From Zygnema cylindricum (Eukaryota > Streptophyta > Zygnematophyceae > Zygnematales > Zygnemataceae), in assembly GCA_037447655.1 (NCBI GenBank), contig JBBHKE010001628.1, positions 62,001 to 126,000 on the forward strand: 64,000 bases of DNA. Reading direction: 5' to 3'. Numbering within the stretch: the stretch's first letter is position 1; every line of letters starts with the position of its first letter. The notes beneath the pieces are model-generated. The model did not search any database, was not told the DNA's origin, and saw only the letters and a program-made list of their open reading frames with translations. The translations under genes were made by a program, and so were the position numbers. Of this stretch, positions 34,061 through 45,262 are shown piece after piece.

Positions 34061-35707
34061 GTTAATTATCACTATTGTTTTCAATTTTTGCTTACTTATT
34101 TATTGCACGGTTATCATTTCAAGGTAACCATTCACGTGTCTTACTATGTTTGGAGGGATGTGAGTTGACCTATGGACAATAGAATGCTTCCACTCAACTG
34201 GTTATCACGTAGATTTCTATGACATCGAACACTCACACTCCACCAACAGTCACACCCGGAATGGGTCTCTTAGTTAGTATCTCTTAAAGATTGTACATTC
34301 AAAAATAACAAGGGCAAATTCCTAGTAAAGACATATAGTAGTTTTTTTTTCCTCCATCACACTTCCTATATTAAATTCAACATCATTTTGGTGTAATCCA
34401 TAGGTTAGACTTTTGGACATATAATATTTACACGAAACCGCATTTCTTCCCACACCTCCACGAGCGCCCCTCTTTTTTCACCCCTAAAAAAAAACACAAA
34501 AATATTAAATGAAGAATAAAAAACGGAAAAACATATGTACAACATACACTGTTTTTGACACCAAATGGATTTTGTCACAATCACACCTTCCCACCTCTTT
34601 CCTCCATGAAAAAAATATAATAATTAAAATCAATGAATAAATAGACCCCACAGAAAAAACAGATGGAAATATAAATGAATGTGGTCTTTTCACTCCACAC
34701 CGATTATTATCACGACGACTCTCCCTCCCCCTCCCCCCCCCCCCCCCCTCTCTCCCCCTCCCCCTCCCCCCCCCCCCCCCCCGACCCTCGCACTGCTCCT
34801 CTTTCATCGTGAAACGTTGACATCCATATATATATATATATATATATTTTAAATACAACTTAAAAAAAAAACCCTCAAATACTGACAAAAATATCAAAAG
34901 GTAAAGCTTCTTTTGTTCCATTTTTTATCATTTACGACTTATGACATGCCCCCCCCCTTCCAATTTGATGACCAAAATCAAAGATAAAATGGAGGAACTA
35001 ATGTGAAATGAAATCTTTGGTCTTTCCTTCTAATTTAATTGTATGTTTCATTAACCACATTTTCTTACTTTTTTGGCCCATCAAATGCATCCCCAATTTC
35101 ACTCTCCACTCACAAGAATGTCAATCGTGTGAGGTTGCCTATCTCCGCCGCAATGCTCCCTTGTAGTCTTAGGTAGTATTACTATCTGCACCCCCCTCTC
35201 GAAGGACTTCAAACGAAACCCTTTCATCCTTTTCCCCCCTCCCCGACCATCTTGTCTCATCGAACTCGAGGGCGAATTATGGCAGAGCTTGCACACATCT
35301 TATGAATCAAAATTCAGTGCGAAATTCAGTATGCAATTCAGTGGAATCATGACAGCAAAAATTGTGCACATCGACAATCACTCACAAGCTATACACGCGA
35401 CGCGAATCATCGTACCGGAAATACCATCCATCACATTTGATTTCGGGAAAGTTCTCCTTGTTCACCATCGCCGCCTTCAACTCCTCCAAAGCCGACTCTG
35501 CAGCAGCAAGATTTACACAGAAGCGAATTAAAGACAATTTTCGCACTTGTGAAGTCATGGACTGCACAACAGAATAGAGTAAAGGAAGGTCAAAAGAGGG
35601 GAAAACATACAGTCTGGTTCCGGTATGTCTCCCTAGTAATCTCCCATCACGAATTCCACGTGGCACAAAAACATCAACACTGTCACGATGAGCATGGTGG
35701 GCGCCAT

Positions 35708-36470
35708 CGGATGCGAGCACGCCACGTCACACTGACAGGAAAATTTCGGACCAGAAGCCAAGTGCTAATCTTTGTCCACTAAGATCCGTTTTTCAGTTAC
35801 GTTAGGGTTTGGTCCGCGGAAATCCGTCTTTTATTTCCTTTCAGATGTGGAAAGGCAGCTTTAGTCGTACGGTAGGGTCGAAAATGGCACGGGTACCTGT
35901 ACGGTCAAAAGCGAGATATTCCTAACCGCGTGTGTTTAATTCGCCTGAAAAAGTCAAAAAGTCAAAGCGCTAGAAGTACGGTACGGCCGAAAAAGGAATC
36001 TAAAGCGAGATATAATTAACCACGTATGTTCAATTCGTAGTTCAAAAGTAGGTGAAAGTAGGCCCCTACAATATGCCTATTATATGTAAAACATACAATA
36101 TGACCTTAAGACCCATATTGTAAATTAAAACATTCAGACCAATTTTTTTTATTTAAGCCGTCAGATTCGGACGATCGGACGGTCGCTGATCAAAGTAGCA
36201 ATTTAAGAAGATCACACGGAAAACCCATAACACAACTTACGCCAAAGGCGCCTACCAAAGGCCTACCATAAAATGCCTATTTTTTAACTATGATTCAATT
36301 CGCTTGAAAAAGTCAAAGTGACTAACCATTAGAAGTACGGTACGGTCGAGAAAGGTATCAAAAGCGAGATATTCCTTAACTGCGCGTGTAAAATTAACGT
36401 GTGAAAAAACGTTAAAACGTAATACGGCGTTCGCTCCCCCCGCGGCCGCCACTGTCCAAAAAAAAATTCG
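35708..36470 (-). promoter_or_regulatory. 5' flank of LRR pseudogene
   Basis: Homologous to 5067-5560, including the CAAAAGCGAGATATTCC repeats (35908, 36002, 36359), and ending in the shared motif GGCCGCCACTGTCCAAAA. Interrupted by a MITE at 36036-36292. Confidence 0.5.
36036..36292. mobile_element. hAT-like MITE, CATAGTTCAAAAGTAGG ends, copy 2
   Basis: Ends CGTAGTTCAAAAGTAGG and the complement of CATAGTTAAAAAATAGG. The flanks are GTTCAATT (left) and ATTCAATT (right), a 7-of-8 target duplication. The homologous site near 5380 upstream of the other LRR gene (GTTCAATTCGCTTG) lacks the element, giving a natural empty site. Confidence 0.85.
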
Positions 36471-36769
36471 CCGAGTGGTGAGTACAAACAGAAGGAACAA
36501 AAAGTACGAGAAGGCTAAAAGTTCGTGAGACTCTTTTACGAGTGTCATTACTCTTTTGGGATTTTCTCCCGAATTGGAGAAATAGGTTTCCTTCATTCTA
36601 CATCTAAAAAAGTTTTTCGACTTTTCTAGGGCAGTTTCAGTTTTTTATGTTTTTAGTTTGGCCTCTTTATTACGTGCGAAATAAAATACATGGCCCACCT
36701 GATTTCCCGCGGCTATCAATCATTGAACTGTTAAAGGGTCATTTTATTGGTTCAATTTTTGTCTCTCCA

Positions 36770-36990
36770 GGTCCCGTCCGTACCTGTCATTACATACGCC
36801 GGTCCACTCTTGCCGCCCTACGTACAAGTCCTTTGGGCGACTCTTTCTTGGTCTTGTCCGTTCCCGTCATCTGTCATTACATGCGTCGGTACATTCTCTC
36901 TCTTGGTCTTTGTCCGTACCCGTCACTTGTCATTACATGCGTCGGTCCACTTTTGCCGCCCTATTTACAAGTCCTTTGATCACCGTCTCA
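36770..36990. repeat. Minisatellite, CGTCATTACATGCGTCGGT type
   Basis: Three imperfect units built on CCCGTC(A/C)..TGTCATTACATRCGYCGGT..TTGCCGCCCTA..ACAAGTCCTTTG. It may be part of the LTR of the following copia gag. Confidence 0.6.
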
Positions 36991-37343
36991 CTCTTTGTTC
37001 TACATATGTCTATTTCTACTTGTTGTGATTCTCTTTTGTATTTTGTTTGTGTTGTCGTACTTTCTGTCGCTTGACTCTACGTCGTTACTTTACGTTTTAG
37101 TTAATTTTGTACATTGCCGTCACAAAGTCAATCCTTTATTCTACACTACATATGTTGGAATGTGGACTACATACATTAGAATTTAGTCGTAGTGTCAAGT
37201 ACGTAAAATCACAGTAATTAAACTTCACAGTAATTAGCACTATGTATTTTATAAGTGAATTTTCTCACTTAATGAAATCATCCCAAAATACATAACAATT
37301 TCTCTTTCCAATACATTGTTATTTCTCTTGTGTATAATTTCAT

Positions 37344-37910
37344 GGCTTTTGCCAATCCACCTGTAATAGGTTATGCGCCTGGCCATGCCACTTCTAATAA
37401 CATCTAGAAGTTTGATGTCCAAAACTTATATGATCGGTCTTTTTCAGACATGCATTTTTTCAAATACGAGAAGATTTGGGACCACTTTATAGAAATTTCA
37501 AAACCTCTTATCCTTTCCTCTACACTTGTAGAAAAAGCTAAAAAAAAGTTGGTAATAGCAACATGGCTACAAAAGGATGAGGATGCGCACGCTCTCATAG
37601 TGATGTCACTTCCTATCGAGTGCACTCGTCTTATTCGTGGCGCTTGCTCTTTTGTCGAGGCTTCGAATCGTCTTCAACCGACTTATACTCAAACCAAATG
37701 GACCGCCCGCCGAATTCAAATTCAAGCGTTATTTAAATCCATGAAAAAGTTGACGAAATCCATGTAAGACTAGATTAGCACTGTCAAATTGTCGTCCAAA
37801 AAGTGCACCATGATAGTCGTGCACCTATCTGACGAGGACCTCTCCTATACCCTTTTGGTAAGACACCCTAAAACCTTTTCCCCTTTCATTTCCTTGTTTG
37901 ACAATTTATA
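37344..37910 (+). pseudogene. Copia gag fragment (UBN2 type)
   Basis: An ATG at 37344 opens MAFANPPVIGYAPGHATSNN, followed by a TAG at 37408. The frame then resumes with the copia Gag core KFDVQNLYDRSFSDMHFFKY, KLVIATWLQKDEDAHALIVM, and, past further stops near 37765, TVKLSSKKCTMIVVHLSDED. The order and spacing fit the UBN2 Gag family. No knuckle, protease or pol follows, so it is a 5' fragment. Confidence 0.6.
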
Positions 37911-38934
37911 CTAATGTATTTTTTTCCACTCCCAACCGTTTTTGGCCTATCATAATAAGAGAATTTTTTATATATTTACGAAAATCATATCTCACCTGGC
38001 AACAAACAAACCTGGATAAATTTCAATACTTTGAAAAATAGCAATTGAAATCACTCGTAAGCCACCCACGGATAGTAAAAAAAAACAAACATGGAAAAAT
38101 GATATCGCTTTATTGCCAAAAGTGAGAGGGAATAACCATATGGGTAAAAAAGAGTGTAAAAAAACACATTTAAAAACTACAATAGCCAAGAGAAAATTGG
38201 TAAAGGCATAGAGAAGAAATAACAAAGACAACACTCACTAAAAAAGTAACCACCAATACTAATTAAAACTACAAAAGATGACTACCCTCAAAGAGAAAAA
38301 ATCTAATGTATAACACTACCCACAACCCTAACAAATTAAAGTCCACAAGCTTGAAGATAGTTAGCGTGGATTGGATGATCTGGTGGAAGCCTTCGAGAGC
38401 ACGTTTATAATCTGCACCGTGCTTCATTGGAGGAGAGCCGCGACTTTTGCCCTTTGAGGAGCGACCGATACAAGTTGATGGTTAAAAATAGTGAGGAGGT
38501 TCGGTAAAGAGCTCCTCTATATTCAAATGTTTTACATGCACAATTGCGAAGGTAGAAAATCCTCAAACGACTTGTCCAAAGTGGTTAAAATCTTCCTTGC
38601 AAATGGCACAAATTGATATACAAGGTCTTGTTGAGCATGATATGTCACACCCAAATCTTCTTTTGGTTGATTTTAGGGGTTTAGACACTCGTTTAATTTC
38701 CCAATTGTAAACGGATTAAAAAAACATAGTACCATTAAAGCCACAATAGTGGTGATAAAAGAGTCGAACTTTGAATTCGATGACAAACAACAAGTGTTGC
38801 ATCGAAACCGAATTACTAAATTTATAAAAATCTACAACAGGCTATGCTTAAACGAAAGGACACTTCAAGCTATCAATACCGTCGGCGATGGATCGTTGAT
38901 TTAGGTGACAATTAATAAATGGTGATAACCTGTT
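37911..38934. other. No gene recognised
   Basis: AT-rich DNA. 38600-38830 on the minus strand may hold very degenerate coding sequence, but no family could be assigned. Confidence 0.35.
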
Positions 38935-39225
38935 TGATATATCACTTAGCGATACCTTTTTGAGAAGTATATATCGTTTACCAAAAAATCTTGCTCCCTT
39001 TCACTACGAGAGAACCTGGTATTCTTCACCAAGATCGTAAGAAATTTTTTCGACAATCGTTATGTCCAACTATTGATAAAATAATATCTCCAATTTGCTA
39101 ATGTCGATGTGACAACATATAAATATAGCTTGACAGTGTAGACGTGGTGCCATCATGTCTAGGCTACTATGTCGAATCCAATTAAAACTTTGCACTTGAA
39201 CACCAATAGACCAAAATAGTACTCA
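38935..39225. repeat. Diverged dispersed repeat, copy 2
   Basis: Partner of 5935-6190, same orientation, sharing CACCAAGATC, TATGTCCAACTATTGA and GACCAAAATAGTACT blocks. Confidence 0.55.
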
Positions 39226-39262
39226 AATAGGGAACCTTTTTAAAACTCCAAATGTTGCCTGG

Positions 39263-40441
39263 TGATATTTCAGTATTTTCTAGGTCTTTATTATGATAGA
39301 AAAAGAGCAGAAGTAGTTTGCCTCTAACTCTTTTCTCCAAGCCCCCACTTTTGTTGTAGTCACTAAATGTTGGAAAGGGAGCTAGAGCCATGGCTACCTA
39401 AGCTCTCTAGAGAGACAGGTGTAGATAAATGGTAGGTTTACTAAAAAGTATATTGACGGACCTAAGATTTGATCCTGGTACCTACCGTCCGTCAAGATTT
39501 TGATAGCCGGTAGCTTTATGCATTTAGTCTAAGGCTTGTATTAACACATATGGGGTTTGATAAATATTTATCTAGTTACACGTGGACTAGTTCATTCAAA
39601 TGGAAATATATACGTAGTGCCTAGATACGGCTATACATAGTACGGAGTACGGTTTTATGTATTGTATGAAACGAATACCGCGCATTTGTTTTGCCCGCGA
39701 AACAAATACCGCGCGTCTATTTTCAACGGCTAGAAATATAGTCGGATTTGATCGGACGGCCACAATTGGCGCCGCGATCGCGAAATATGTATTTTTGGCG
39801 TTTTCCGGTCATTTTCACATCAAGTGACACGTGGCACGTCAACATCAGATTTCGGCAACTCCGGAGATTATGAGAACAAATTCGGATAGACATGTGTCGA
39901 CATTTCGGCCATATGGTACGATGGCCGTGCTGAAAGTACACATACAATTGTACTTTTTGTACGACACATTAATGTGATTGGTGCCGTACAACAGTAGATA
40001 GAGTTTTAAAGAGGGAATAGGACTTAGAATATTTCTGGTAGGTAGCTGCCTCTTTAAGAGAGCATCTGTACAAAAGGCAAACTTTGGCCAGCCATAACTA
40101 TCAATTCAGTTGACCATATTCAATGATTCCTTTTGCTGCGGACTCAAGGGAGTCCAACCTATACAAGGGGGTATTCAGTCAGAGGTTTTGCTTGCCAGGG
40201 TGGCTGCATTTAGAAGGGAAAGTCAAAGTGGTTGAATGTGCCAAATCTCATATTCTAATTTTGCATTCTGTGTGGAACTGAGCACACAGAAAGTCTTCTT
40301 TCAAAGGGGTGAAGCTGTAATGGGGTTTTGGTTGTCAAAGATTTAATCATTTGTGTTTATATAAACTTGGAGTCGGCACTATCTAGATAAGCTTATTTGG
40401 ATGTGCAAATTCTGTGTGGCAATAGAGCTTATAGAATTTCA
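39263..40441 (+). mobile_element. Copia family B-like LTR, plus strand
   Basis: A full-length but older relative of the family-B LTR in the opposite orientation. It starts TGATATTTCAGTATTTTCTA, carries AGCCCCCACTTTTGTTGTAG and the TTGACGGAC hairpin, and ends CTTATAGAATTTCA. No internal region follows, so it is a solo LTR. Nearby 5-mers (TTGCC and TTGGC) are only a weak match for a target duplication. Confidence 0.7.
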
Positions 40442-40507
40442 TTGGCGATGGTGTCTGAATATTGCAAAAAACATACCCATCCATAATGTTCTTTGGCTAG
40501 AAGAGAG

Positions 40508-41363
40508 TGTTGTTTTTAGAAAGCTTTAGTCCTCTTTATGCATTTGCTGTGAGGGAGAGAGAGCTATTCAGGACTTAAGCTATTTTTGGTTGAGTTCGGT
40601 TCAGTGGTTACCAAAGTTAGTGTGACACTGAAGTTGGGAGTTCACGGTTCATTCACACTTGGGACACGCGTCGTCACTTGAGAGAAATGCGTGAGTATGT
40701 CCTCCGTAGACGTACGGAAATTCGGCAGGACCACGAGACTTCGTGAAGTCAGTTCTACGGTGCCAAATCCTCTAGTCGGACGGCTGACAGCCGCCGCCAA
40801 CAAATACTGACGAGGCGTGACTAGATCACTATCACTTTACGTTGTCTGAACTTCGGTGTAAATATTTGGTAAAATAAGATTTTGTTTGTAGTGAATTAGT
40901 TGTTTAGTGTTGAGAATGTGGTTTATGACATACCTTCAGTACACAGGTATACTCACAGTATTTGTTGTGTTATAATGTTATGTGTACGATTGGAATGCCT
41001 CCGTACAGCTTAGTGTAGTTTCGGTGTATAGAAGTAGGACTTAGTGGATTTGATTCATTAGGAACAAATGATATAAAAACTGTGCACTCAGTTTTATGGA
41101 TTTTCATTTCTGCATATCTCACAGATCTGTGAGCGGGATTCATTGAAATTTTGTGTGTGTGTTCCTTTGTATGTTATCTATTGGGGCGTTTTTCTGAAAG
41201 CTATAGTCTGTCAAAGTTGTTGTTCAGCCATCGGTATTTGTGGAAGCTTCCTCTTTTGATTTGTTTTACGATGACTACTGCTGCATCTTCTTCATCTTCA
41301 GTGCCAGCAGTTGTCTCAAAACAACACGTTGCACTTTATAGTACTTTCTGTCCGGTAAACTGA
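40508..41363 (+). mobile_element. Copia LTR with gag N-terminus
   Basis: Starts TGTTGTTTTTAGAAAGCTTTAG after a purine run at 40501-40507. The middle contains the TAAATATTTGGT...ACACAGGTATAC block shared with the 47685-48565 and 52011-53331 LTRs. An ATG at 41271 opens MTTAASSSSSVPAVVSKQHV, a Ser/Thr/Ala-rich gag-like start like those at 19471 and 48750. It then breaks off. Confidence 0.5.
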
Positions 41364-41610
41364 ACATAAATTTTACGGAAATGTACGGAATTATACCAAA
41401 AATGTACGGACTATTCCGAAAAGATATGGAAAATGTACGAAAAATGTACAAACTGCGGTATATGTGAAATTTATTTCGTTAACATGTACGGAATAGTTCG
41501 GATGAAATTTCATTAACGATTTTTACAATTTTTTCAAAAGGTTCAATGCGTTTGTTACGTATAATTCGTAGCGATTAAATCGTTCGCACTAAACGACGTG
41601 AACAACTATG

Positions 41611-41898
41611 CCCATATTGTATTGGTCGCAAAATGAAAAAAAATAGTAACAGGGTTAAGTTGCACATCGATCGATACAAAATTAAACGTCATGCCTAAAT
41701 TTTGAAAAACATTCGGACAAAAAAATGTTTTTCTGTGAGTTTTGAGATATTTTTTATTTAAATCGTCAGATTCGGAAGATCGGATGGTCGCTGATCAAAG
41801 TAGCGATCTAAGAAAATCACATGAAAAGCCCAAAACATAACTTAAGATAAAAGCGCCTACAAAAGGCCTACAATAGAAACGCTTACTTTTGAACTATG
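41611..41898. mobile_element. hAT-like MITE, copy 3, left end missing
   Basis: Closely matches 16710-17149 from CCCATATTGTATTGGTCGCA onward and ends ACTTTTGAACTATG. The left inverted repeat is absent; the sequence begins right after an ACTATG. Confidence 0.75.
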
Positions 41899-41914
41899 CT
41901 TAAAACATTTTTAC

Positions 41915-42077
41915 TCCGTACACGCTAATCGGATTATGGATCTGACTGTTGATATTGAAAGCTGAGATTCTCATCTTGCGATTGGCGGTCTCTATGTGAG
42001 AATCGGACAAGTGTGCACGGTAAAAGTTATTTTATGTGACAAAAATAGCACTAACACTAATAGCGATACACGGTGTA
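41915..42077. mobile_element. TA-MITE family, left-truncated copy 4
   Basis: Interior matches the 1152-1368 copy (CCGTACACGCTAATCGGATTATGGATCTGAC-like block and GAATCGGACAAGTGTGCACGG). The right end CTAATAGCGATACACGGTGTA is intact. A second family terminus, TACACCGTGTATCG, begins at 42087. Confidence 0.65.
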
Positions 42078-42089
42078 GCTAATAGGTAC

Positions 42090-43018
42090 ACCGTGTATCG
42101 TTTTGGGGCTAAACACATGTATCTAAAACATTAGAAATTGCTTCGATGTAGACGCTCAAAACAGCCAAATCTAATAGAAAAAGTCCATGAATAACACCTC
42201 GAATAATTGAAGCATGACTGGTAGTTTCGCTCGTATGAAGTGACATGTCATCGAAGCGTGTGACCCGACCACAACGTGAACGCTGGGTGGGCAAAAGTAC
42301 AGTATTCCGCAAAGTGCTGGAGGTGCTCAGAAAGGTACAATACAATTCTAATTTGATCCCGCTTCCCCGAAAAAAAGTTAAATGTTTTTCTATGTTCCTC
42401 AAAGTTCCTCGAGGGGGAGGGAGACCGTGAGATTTTGACCAGAAATAAGGTCTCTGCTTGCTGTCGCTTCGCTGTACAAAAATAGTTTTCTTCATGAGTC
42501 AAACACGTGTGCACGTGAAATTTTTTCACATATGTGCGACCTGCCTTAGTGTTGTTAGGATGCCACACCTGTGAAAAGGAAACATTTGCGCCATCCGCAA
42601 AGTCATCCGTTATGACGTCATTTTTGTACTGTATTTGTGGTTGTATTTGACGGTAATCGAAAACTTCACGGATAATGGCGACCTTCTAGAGAACACTTGC
42701 GTCCATCACGGCTCCCGCCAATCCAATTTGTACAATTAGACGGGCGTCAAAACATTCGCTAAACGTCACCGTCTCTCTTGTCAACTTTTGTAAGCGTCAA
42801 CTCTAGACAGTTAATCGTTGACCGCCAGCGCGCTGTGAATCGACTTTAATTCGTTGGGTGTGCATGTAGATTATGAAAATCGTTTGGGTAAGCACGTATG
42901 AGGGCCCTCCTTTTCAATTTTCTAACGGCGACCAACAAAGCCCGTCTTTATAACTGGTGGAACAAACGTTAGAGACGCAGCTCCACATCGATTAAGAACG
43001 TAATCGAATCGAAAGGTC
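42090..43018. other. No gene recognised
   Basis: A 128-codon minus-strand frame (42495-42109) has no recognisable family and no supporting splice or conservation evidence. The rest is intergenic DNA. Confidence 0.35.
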
Positions 43019-43544
43019 TACACCGCGAATCGTAACTAGCGTTATGTACGCTAATTCCGTCGCCCCAAATTTTGACACTATCACCCTAAATAGAGTACAT
43101 AATTCTCAATTATTCTTTACATTATTTAAGATACTTGTTGAATCAGCGTTAACAACTCTAATAGAGTGTCGTTTTAAATAGTGTGGCGTACGGTCGGTGT
43201 CTGACCGTGCAAAATTGTAATTTATGAACTAAAAACGTACAGAAAATAATTTAATGCAGGCCATTATCATGTAACTGCGTTTCACAAACCGTGTAGTGCA
43301 AACGTCATAATGATGTGAAACTGTACGTGTTATCAGATTTTGTACGTGTACCTAATTTACAGTAAAGATATCAGCGCGGATAATTAGTACAAAAATAAAC
43401 CCAAATTAAAGTTATTGATAAATTAGAGTAAAATTTGATTTCGAAAAAATTTGAGTACCCAAATTATTGTTAATAACTCTAGTTATTTTTTTCATTTTTT
43501 TTTACTCTAATTATTTGTTTACTCTAATCACGATTCGCGGTGTA
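43019..43544. mobile_element. TA-flanked MITE, copy 5
   Basis: Ends CACCGCGAATCGTAACTAGCG and the complement of AATCACGATTCGCGGTG, with TA at 43019-43020 and 43543-43544. The 522-bp interior is longer than in the other copies and AT-rich, with no coding capacity. Confidence 0.75.
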
Positions 43545-43602
43545 TTGGACTCATATATGGCTGTTGCGGCTTGGATCGTAACCGCATGTTGCTGGTTTTT
43601 TG

Positions 43603-44066
43603 TAGTGTTGTGTATCGGTACCCATTTGCGGATAACTGATATGTCCCAATTATTGGCTCAACGATAATTGGTATATTAGCACAATGTATTAACACCGGTG
43701 TTATCGCACCGATAAAATCGGTTTTCATCGCGATAAAACCAGTCCAATAATTATCGACGATAATTATACCGTTTACACTGTACATTTTTACAGTTTACTC
43801 CGTTTTATTCAACCGTCGTTCTTCTTTTATACAGAGAACGAAACAGATTGGCATGCATGGCGTGCCACTCTTTATTTTTCTGTTTTAAAATATAATGTAG
43901 TATATCATAAAATAAGATAATATAAAGTACTAAATTTTTATCCTTTATCGCTAATAAGGAATTTGTTGTTCTCGGAGTGATTTATCGAGACCACTTAACG
44001 TTCAATAACTAATAACTACCAGTATCTGTTTTATCACGATAACTATTTTACCAATACACAACACTA
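43603..44066. mobile_element. hAT element, relative of 10418-10877
   Basis: Inverted ends TAGTGTTGTGTATCGGTA and the complement of TACCAATACACAACACTA. It has the same length class (464 against 460 bp) and the same CGATA-rich interior style. No matching 8-bp flank was found. Confidence 0.7.
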
Positions 44067-45162
44067 AAATTATTGAACTGGCACGACTTCCTGTTCTCAA
44101 GTTTTTTGGAATCGGTAGTAGTTCGCATTTTATTACTCCGGCTACTTCGAGTAAAACCAATGTTTTAGGTCAGTTGTGGCTCAAAGAACCCTTCAATTTA
44201 TAATTATTTGGAATGACACAGGAAGACGATGTCCTCTACCTTAAAATTTGTCCTTAAATGTTAAAAACCACTAAAAACCCTCTCAAATTCTTTAAAAGCA
44301 CACTCAAATGCTATAAAAGTCCATTAAACATTTTTTAAACATATCACGAAGGTAACTTAAATTTGGGGATTGGCATAGCTCTCTTAGTTGTGGAGCATCT
44401 CGACAAGCTCACCCGATAAGGTAATTTTTATGATCTCTTTGGGATGGATCAATTTGCCCAATCATGCATAGATGAAACCGATCACCTTATAATTCCTCCA
44501 CACTAATTTTGTTGTTTTATCTACGATTTCACAATGACAAAGTTGTACCTTTAAACTATCTCGCCAATGGACTCACACACTGCATATAGTTTTAAATCGC
44601 ATGGATCCTCTCCTCAAATTTTTTTTTATGTGTCTTTTAACACTTGTGAGCCAAGGTGTGTATAAGAAAAGAAGTATGAACCGACATTATACACGATTGC
44701 ATCAATCCAATAGTGTTAGCAAGGTTGTTATTTTCGAAAATCTCTTTTCTTTGCAATCCCCAATCAACATATTCTCCTCGCCATTCCAAACTTTTTAACG
44801 CCTTTATCCAAATTTGAATTATCGTCTAGACAAATTTCTCCTTTCAAATAATTTTCCTTTTCTTCTCTTACATCAACACCACCATTCATATCAACATCTG
44901 ATTTAGGGACTTCCACCTTTAATTGGCGTAAAATATCCGCTCATCGACATAACGGTGTGACCATTAAAAAAAACCGTGAGGTTAGTCTTCGGATAAACTA
45001 ATCCCTTCACTCTTCTATTCGCTATTAATTCAATGAATCAAAAGAGTGACTCTTTAAATTCTACCCCTTCAAAACCAAATCTTTCATCAAAAAGTTGTCG
45101 AATATCTTACGCGAAAGTGAGTTATCCGATTAAGCTGCAGTGAACAAATCGACTGAGAAGGT
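44067..45162. other. No gene recognised
   Basis: AT-rich DNA with a run of TTAAAATG/CTCAAATGC words near 44240-44340. No exon or TE end can be supported. Confidence 0.35.
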
Positions 45163-45262
45163 TATATACATATATATATATACATATATATACATATATA
45201 TATACATATATATACATATATATATACATATATATATACAAATATATATATATACATACACA
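45163..45262. repeat. TATATACA microsatellite
   Basis: A (TATATACA)n-type array of about 100 bp that abuts, and perhaps replaced, the downstream part of the family-E pol gene, right after protease-linked sequence [14 protein letters not shown]. Confidence 0.85.

Larger units (their letters stand above)
32863..35707 (-). pseudogene. LRR gene paralogue, pseudogene
   Basis: Minus-strand exons of the same sizes as in the 5066-1582 gene: 35707-35611 (97 nt, signal peptide), 35497-35386 (112 nt, N-cap), 35185-35114, 34216-34145 and 32934-32863 (72 nt each, phase 2, all with GT-AG borders). Damage is clear. Exon 1 has TAG after MGDY. The first LRR exon opens with TAG TAA where the other gene has codons for Arg-Leu. 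In the N-cap the second Cys is Tyr. Exon 34216-34145 ends TA, which with the A that opens the next exon makes TAA, and its IPSS is changed to ILLS. Exon 32934-32863 is intact (NKLSGSIPSSIGQLTSLRLL). It lies upstream of the better-preserved gene on the same strand, so the two are tandem paralogues separated by about 27 kb of mainly TE DNA. Confidence 0.8.

Noticed and set aside
42109-42495. 128-codon minus-strand frame
   Set aside because: Plausible residue mix but no family, no homologous copy in the window and no flanking exon evidence.
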